Shown here: piece by piece, positions 55,336-59,512 of the stretch
Layout of the letters: each line of letters begins with the position of its first letter
How positions within the stretch are numbered: the stretch's first letter is position 1
Origin: Clavibacter michiganensis
GTDB taxonomy: Bacteria > Actinomycetota > Actinomycetes > Actinomycetales > Microbacteriaceae
Length of the DNA: 59,512 bases
Direction of reading: 5' to 3'
NCBI RefSeq assembly: GCF_002151125.1
Contig: NZ_MDJZ01000002.1
Coordinates: 1 to 59,512, forward strand
Position numbers and translations under genes: made by a program
The notes under the pieces: model-generated
What the model saw: only the letters and a program-made list of their open reading frames with translations
Told to the model about the DNA's origin: nothing
Database searches by the model: none

Positions 55336-55635
55336 TCAGCGCATGAAGCCGCTGGCGACGTTGAACAGGATGATCGCGACGAGCATGGTGATCATCCAGC
55401 CGAAGTCGAGCGCGACGGGACCGAGGCGCAGCGGCGGGATGAGGCGGCGGACGAACCCGATGGGCGGATCCGTGACCGTGTACGAGGCCTCGGCGACGAT
55501 GAGCATCGCGCCGCGCGGACGCCACTGCCGGGACAGCGACTGCACCAGGTCGAGGACGAACCGGCCCCACATGCAGATGATGAACGCCAGGAGGGCGAAC
55601 CACAGGACGGTGGCGACGATGTTGACGATGATCAC
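55336..55635 (-). CDS. YggT family membrane protein
   Basis: 99 aa from GTG 55635; GTG 55641 would add two residues. Two membrane helices (about 4-24 and 75-95) flank the YggT core, including the FVRRLIPPLRLGPVALDFGW block. The family sits beside sepF and divIVA in many Gram-positives and is linked to division or osmotic tolerance without a defined activity. A CATACT box 7 bases before GTG 55635 predicts a leaderless mRNA. Confidence 0.92.
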   Translation of the reverse strand: MIIVNIVATVLWFALLAFIICMWGRFVLDLVQSLSRQWRPRGAMLIVAEASYTVTDPPIGFVRRLIPPLRLGPVALDFGWMITMLVAIILFNVASGFMR

Positions 55636-55642
55636 GGACACA

Positions 55643-55648
55643 AGTATG
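55643..55648 (-). promoter_or_regulatory. Candidate -10 box for leaderless yggT
   Basis: CATACT on the minus strand with 7 bases to GTG 55635. It overlaps the distal arm of the sepF terminator. Confidence 0.5.
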
Positions 55649-55685
55649 GCGGGCGCCGATGGGAGGTCCCGTCGACGCCCGCCAT
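55646..55685 (-). terminator. Terminator of sepF
   Basis: A perfect 10-bp outer stem (55646-55655 with 55676-55685) with an inner GATGGG/CCCGTC stem, 17 bases after the sepF stop. Confidence 0.75.
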
Positions 55686-55702
55686 CTCGGGGGCTCGGTG
55701 GA

Positions 55703-56197
55703 TCAGCGTCCGAAGAAGGAGGCCTCGACCTCGGCCTCGGTGGCCGACTGCTCGCCGGACACGGCGACGTGAGACGGGGACAGGAGGAACACCTTGGCCG
55801 TGACGCGCTCGATCTTGCCGTAGAGGCCGATGGACAGGCCGCTGGCGAAGTCGATGAGGCGACGCGCGTCGTCGTCCGTCATCTGCGAGAGGTTGATGAT
55901 GACCGGCACGCCCTCGCGGAAGTTCTCGGCGATGACCTGGGCGTCCTTGTAGGCCTTGGGGTGGACGGTGAGGATCTCGTTCATTTCAGCCGGCGCCGCA
56001 TTCCTTGTGGTGGTCGAGGGCTTGTGCAGGGGGGTCACGGGTGCGCGCTTCGCCTGCTGCTGGGGAGCGGGGGCGGGCGTCGGGACGGCCTGAACGGGCG
56101 ACTGCTGCTGCTGCGCGGGCTGCTGCCCCTGCTGGTAGTCGAGCTCCTCGTCGGCGAGTCCCAGGTACACCATGGTCTTGCGAAGTGGGTTGGCCAT
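55703..56197 (-). CDS. sepF: Cell division protein SepF
   Basis: 164 aa. The N-terminal amphipathic membrane anchor ([14 protein letters not shown]) is followed by a Gln/Pro/Ala-rich linker (about 22-60). The SepF core is at about 73-152 ([41 protein letters not shown]). It anchors FtsZ to the membrane; actinobacteria lack FtsA. The second of two adjacent ATG codons (56197) is chosen because GAGGA abuts the first too closely. Confidence 0.95.
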   Translation of the reverse strand: MANPLRKTMVYLGLADEELDYQQGQQPAQQQQSPVQAVPTPAPAPQQQAKRAPVTPLHKPSTTTRNAAPAEMNEILTVHPKAYKDAQVIAENFREGVPVIINLSQMTDDDARRLIDFASGLSIGLYGKIERVTAKVFLLSPSHVAVSGEQSATEAEVEASFFGR

Positions 56198-56243
56198 CAT
56201 TCCTCTTTCCGGGTCGGCCTCCGACCGGACCGCACTGTCGACA

Positions 56244-56975
56244 TTAAGGGCCGCCGGGTCGCTTTCCCGTGATTGCCGACCCGATCCGAAGGTGTGTCGC
56301 GCCCTCGAGGAGCGCCTCGCGCAGGTCGCCGGACATGCCGGCGGAGATGGAGCCGGCCTCGGGGATGATGCGGCGGATGTCGTCGGAGATGCCGCGGAGG
56401 CGCGCGAACGCGCGGCGGGGCTCGCCGTCGTCGGGCGCGACCGCCATGACGCCGAGGACGCGGATCCCGGCGGCGCCCGCCGCGTGCTCCGCGAGGGCCT
56501 CGGCCTCCGCGGGCGGGACGCCGCCGCGCCCCTCGTCGTCCGTGAGGTTGACCTGCAGGAACACGCGCGTCTCCTGCTCGTCGGAGGCCAGCGCGTCCAC
56601 GAGGGACGGGCGGTCGACGGAGTGGATCACCGAGGCGTAGCGCCTCACCTGCCGGGCCTTCTTGCCCTGCAGCTGGCCGACGAAGTGCCAGGAGACGCCC
56701 GCGCCCTCGAGCTCGGCGGCCTTGCCCTGCGCCTCCTGGTGACGGCTCTCGCCGAGGTCGCGGACGCCGAGGTCGACGAGGTCGCGCAGGAGCGAGACGG
56801 GTTGGAACTTGGTGACGACGATCGTGGTCACCTCGTCGGGCCGGCGGCCGGCGGCGCGGATCCCGTCGGCGACGTCCGCCTGCACGGACGCCCACCGCTC
56901 GGCGAGGCCGGGGTGGGCCTCGCCGGGGTGGGCGTCCGGCGCGGATGCGCCGCCTGTCAGCGGAGCGTCCGTCAC
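56244..56975 (-). CDS. YggS family pyridoxal phosphate homeostasis protein
   Basis: 243 aa, an alanine-racemase-like TIM barrel. The PLP lysine is K56 in [21 protein letters not shown] (near 95-107), HSVDR and SAGMSGDL are family marks. It buffers free PLP. The GTG start overlaps the ftsZ stop by 4 bases (GTGA), so it is coupled to ftsZ. sepF follows 43 bases later. Confidence 0.95.
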   Translation of the reverse strand: MTDAPLTGGASAPDAHPGEAHPGLAERWASVQADVADGIRAAGRRPDEVTTIVVTKFQPVSLLRDLVDLGVRDLGESRHQEAQGKAAELEGAGVSWHFVGQLQGKKARQVRRYASVIHSVDRPSLVDALASDEQETRVFLQVNLTDDEGRGGVPPAEAEALAEHAAGAAGIRVLGVMAVAPDDGEPRRAFARLRGISDDIRRIIPEAGSISAGMSGDLREALLEGATHLRIGSAITGKRPGGP

Positions 56976-58111
56976 TTCAGGAAGTCGGGGATGTCCAGGT
57001 CGTCGCCGTCGTCCTCGAACGTCGGGTCGCTCGCGGGGACGGACGCCACGGGCGCCTCCGTCTGCGGGCGCGCCGGTGCGGACTCGACGGCCTCGGGAGC
57101 GGCGACCGCTCCCCCGCCCGCCGCGACGAAGCCGCTGCGGCGGTTCTCGACCTTGGAGGCCGGCTCGCCGCCGTCGAAGCCCGCGGCGATGACGGTGACG
57201 CGCACCTCGTCGCCCAGGGTGTCGTCGATGACCGCGCCGAAGATGATGTTGGCCTCCGGGTGGACGGCCTCCTGCACGAGCTTGGCCGCGTCGTTGATCT
57301 CGAAGATGCCGAGGTTGGACCCGCCCTGGATGGAGAGCAGGACACCGTGCGCGCCCTCGATGCTCGCCTCGAGGAGGGGCGAGGCGACCGCGAGCTCGGC
57401 CGCCTTGATGGACCGGTCGGCGCCGCGGGACGACCCGATGCCCATGAGCGCGGATCCCGCTCCCTGCATGACCGACTTCACGTCGGCGAAGTCGAGGTTG
57501 ATGAGGCCGGGGGTCGTGATGAGGTCCGTGATGCCCTGGACACCGGCGAGGAGCACCTGGTCGGCGGTCGCGAAGGCCTCGAGCATGCTGATGCCGCGGT
57601 CGCTGATCTCGAGCAGGCGGTCGTTCGGGACGACGATGAGCGTGTCGACCTCGTTCTTGAGCGTCGCGACGCCGAGCTCAGCCTGGGCCGAGCGGCGCTT
57701 GCCCTCGAAGCCGAAGGGCTTCGTCACGACGCCGATGGTGAGCGCGCCGATCGACTTCGCGATGCGGGCCACGACGGGCGCGCCGCCGGTGCCGGTGCCG
57801 CCGCCCTCTCCCGCGGTGACGAAGACCATGTCGGCGCCCGCGAGCGCCTCCTCGATCTCCTCCGCGTGGTCCTCGGCGGCGCGACGGCCGACCTCGGGGT
57901 CCGCGCCCGCGCCGAGGCCGCGGGTGATCTCGCGGCCGACGTCGAGCTTGACGTCGGCGTCGCTCATGAGCAGCGCCTGCGCGTCGGTGTTGATCGCGAT
58001 GAACTCCACGCCCCGCAGACCGAGCTCGATCATGCGGTTGACGGCGTTGACGCCGCCACCGCCGATGCCGACGACCTTGATGACGGCGAGGTAGTTCTGG
58101 TTGTTCGACAC
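56972..58111 (-). CDS. ftsZ: Cell division protein FtsZ
   Basis: 379 aa from GTG 58111. The GTP-binding loop [10 protein letters not shown] (15-24), the tubulin signature [10 protein letters not shown] (103-112) and the T7 loop NLDFADV are intact. The C-terminal tail ends [10 protein letters not shown], the docking peptide for SepF and other partners. It forms the division ring. A GGAGG ribosome site is 6 bases before the start. ftsQ lies upstream. Confidence 0.98.
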   Translation of the reverse strand: MSNNQNYLAVIKVVGIGGGGVNAVNRMIELGLRGVEFIAINTDAQALLMSDADVKLDVGREITRGLGAGADPEVGRRAAEDHAEEIEEALAGADMVFVTAGEGGGTGTGGAPVVARIAKSIGALTIGVVTKPFGFEGKRRSAQAELGVATLKNEVDTLIVVPNDRLLEISDRGISMLEAFATADQVLLAGVQGITDLITTPGLINLDFADVKSVMQGAGSALMGIGSSRGADRSIKAAELAVASPLLEASIEGAHGVLLSIQGGSNLGIFEINDAAKLVQEAVHPEANIIFGAVIDDTLGDEVRVTVIAAGFDGGEPASKVENRRSGFVAAGGGAVAAPEAVESAPARPQTEAPVASVPASDPTFEDDGDDLDIPDFLK

Positions 58112-58136
58112 GACGGGCCTCCGCTAGAACCTTCGA

Positions 58137-58149
58137 CCTCCGGTGGAGG
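58137..58149 (-). promoter_or_regulatory. Hairpin in the ftsZ leader
   Basis: CCTCC-ACC-GGAGG on the minus strand, 25 bases upstream of GTG 58111. Its CCTCC arm is also complementary to the ftsZ ribosome site GGAGG (58118-58122). Confidence 0.3.
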
Positions 58150-58154
58150 CTTAG

Positions 58155-58169
58155 AGTTTACTCAGTATG
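58155..58169 (-). promoter_or_regulatory. Candidate -10 boxes of ftsZ
   Basis: TAAACT (58155-58160) and CATACT (58164-58169) on the minus strand, in an AT-rich patch that stands out in the 137-base ftsQ-ftsZ gap. Confidence 0.4.
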
Positions 58170-58248
58170 CATTTCCTGATCCCGACGTTAGGGGGCTCGG
58201 GGTCGGTGCGACGACTCCCGTGCCGCGTGTCGCGAAGGCCGGACGGGA

Positions 58249-59512
58249 TCAGGGTCCGGCGACGGGCGCGTCGGGCGCCGACACGTCGTACGAGCCGACG
58301 TCGCCGCGGGCCTTCACGAGCGCCTGCAGCACCTGCGCCTTGTCGGCCGAGCGCTCACCGCTCCCCCACAGGACCTTCTTGCCGCTGCGCAGCGTGAGCA
58401 TGACGTCGTCCGTCGTGTTCGCCTGGATGCTGTCGACCTGGGGCAGGAAGTCGCCCGGGAGCGCGACGAGCACGGCGGCGGCGGCCTGGAAGCGCGGGCT
58501 GGTGAAGTCCGCGCTCGGGAGGTCGATGAGCGGGTAGCCGTCGGGGCGCGCGGTGGCGCGCTCGATGGTGATGCCCGCGGGATCCACGAGGTCGAAGCCG
58601 GCGCCCGACTGGATCACGGCGACGGGCGTGCGCTCGACGATGCGGATCACGAGCGTCGAGGGCGGCCGGCTCTCGGTGCTGTAGCTGCGGATGAGCGGGA
58701 ACGCGCGGAGCTCGTCCCCGACGCGGTCGAGGTCGACGAGCGGCAGGGGCGTACCCACCTGGTCGGAGAGGGCCGCCTGGATGCTGGACGGCGACACGCG
58801 GTCGGCTCCCTCGACCTCCACAGTGCGGAGGGCGAGCAGCGGGGAGTACACGGCGATGCCCACCACGATCGCGAGCGCGAGGAAGGCGCCGACGGCGCCG
58901 AGGAGCCCGGCACGGCGACGGCGGGCGCGCTGCGTGAAGCGGCGCACCTCCTGGCGCTCGTAGCGCAGCCGCTCGCGGCGGGCGCGGCGCAGCTGGCGAC
59001 GCGCCTCGGCGTCGCCGGTGGTCGCGCTCGCGGGACGTGCGGGACGGTGGGCGCGCGGCGTGGCGTCGGCCTCCGCGTCCGCGTGGGTGCGTCGGCGCAG
59101 GGGCTTCGCGGCGGCCGCGGCGTCGGCCGCCCCCCGGGCCCGGGCTCCGAACCGGCCGGCCAGGCCGCGCGTGCGCGGCGCGGACAGGTCGCGACCGGTG
59201 CTGGGCGCGGGCGGTGCCTCGACCGGTGCCTGCGCGAGGTGCGGCAGGACGATCGGCTCGGTGTCGGGCTCGTCGTCGTCGCGCCACTCGGCGCGGGGGC
59301 GCGGTCGCGGCGTCGTGGGTGCGGTCGGCGCGGACGAGCCGCCGGTGCCCGGCGCGGCGCCGGTGCGCGGGACGGGCGGCGGGCTGACGGGTCGCGGAGC
59401 AGCGGGACGCGTGGGAGCACCCGCCCCCGGACGCGCCGCGGGCGTCGCCGACGTGCGCGCGGCGGGCGTCGCGGGCGGGGGCGTGCGCGCGGCGGGCGGC
59501 TGCGCGGCCGGC
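58249..59512 (-). CDS. ftsQ: Cell division protein FtsQ (cut by right edge)
   Basis: A divisome bitopic membrane protein. The conserved part is a membrane helix (about 58836-58905), then a POTRA domain opening LRTVEVEGADRVSPSSIQAAL and the FtsQ beta domain. Upstream of GTG 58947 the frame stays fully open to the window edge, about 188 codons. It reads as a Pro/Ala/Arg-rich tail ending in a dense basic stretch (RRQLRRARRERLRYERQE) that runs straight into the helix. No in-frame start other than GTG 58947 was found there, so the true start probably lies outside. A 232-aa form from GTG 58947 is the alternative. Confidence 0.9.
   Translation of the reverse strand, partial: PAAQPPAARTPPPATPAARTSATPAARPGAGAPTRPAAPRPVSPPPVPRTGAAPGTGGSSAPTAPTTPRPRPRAEWRDDDEPDTEPIVLPHLAQAPVEAPPAPSTGRDLSAPRTRGLAGRFGARARGAADAAAAAKPLRRRTHADAEADATPRAHRPARPASATTGDAEARRQLRRARRERLRYERQEVRRFTQRARRRRAGLLGAVGAFLALAIVVGIAVYSPLLALRTVEVEGADRVSPSSIQAALSDQVGTPLPLVDLDRVGDELRAFPLIRSYSTESRPPSTLVIRIVERTPVAVIQSGAGFDLVDPAGITIERATARPDGYPLIDLPSADFTSPRFQAAAAVLVALPGDFLPQVDSIQANTTDDVMLTLRSGKKVLWGSGERSADKAQVLQALVKARGDVGSYDVSAPDAPVAGP

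Overview
The window is high-GC (roughly 70%) actinobacterial core chromosome. Gene content, order and the style of the proteins fit the Microbacteriaceae (a Clavibacter, Rathayibacter or Leifsonia-like organism). That placement comes from remembered family synteny, not from a search. Genes are packed tightly. GTG starts are common, and many genes are joined by GTGA or TGATG stop/start overlaps. No insertion sequence, prophage gene, CRISPR array or attachment site was seen. No stretch over 300 bases lacks a gene; the longest gaps are about 280 bases (22791-23070 and 30066-30344) and both hold promoters.

Layout, left to right. 1-4505 (minus): the N-terminus of mltG (cut by the left edge), ruvX, alaS, a one-helix membrane protein and rpsD. 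4755-8683: rarA, then a short membrane protein that looks like a peptidyl-prolyl isomerase without its catalytic domain, a DUF349 coiled-coil protein and an AbiEi-like protein. 8670-22325 (minus): rel, a rhodanese, secF-secD-yajC, ruvB-ruvA-ruvC, yebC, pdxT-pdxS, a HIT protein and thrS. This covers stringent response, protein export, Holliday junction processing, vitamin B6 synthesis and threonyl-tRNA charging. 22510-23143: tRNA-Gly, tRNA-Cys and tRNA-Val on the minus strand and a second tRNA-Val on the plus strand.

23175-32642 is a glycerol and dihydroxyacetone region. It holds a SorC-type regulator divergent from glpD, the PTS-dependent dihydroxyacetone kinase dhaK-dhaL-dhaM, and glpF-glpK. 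Glutathione peroxidase, DinB and YchJ-type genes are interspersed. After an SRAP gene and trpD comes the aerobic respiratory supercomplex: ctaE-qcrC-qcrA-qcrB on plus and ctaC-ctaD-ctaF on minus, flanking an rRNA methyltransferase gene, with erpA beside them. 44307-49870 carries an M20 dipeptidase, a DUF3043 protein, pyrD, nrdR, hisD and a flavin reductase. 49902-59512 (minus) carries dnaE, an RluA-type pseudouridine synthase and the division cluster divIVA, yggT, sepF, a YggS-type PLP protein, ftsZ and ftsQ, the last running off the right edge.

The most informative pattern is in the promoters. Nine genes have a TANNNT- or CANNNT-like -10 box ending exactly 7 or 8 bases before the start codon, which predicts leaderless mRNAs and settles several starts. 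The clearest is a perfect TATAAT for mltG written inside ruvX, where it forces an ATA isoleucine codon. No wholly new multi-gene system is evident. The best leads are the domain-less isomerase relative, the mltG promoter, a possible Shine-Dalgarno switch ahead of ftsZ, and a solitary AbiEi-like gene overlapping rel.
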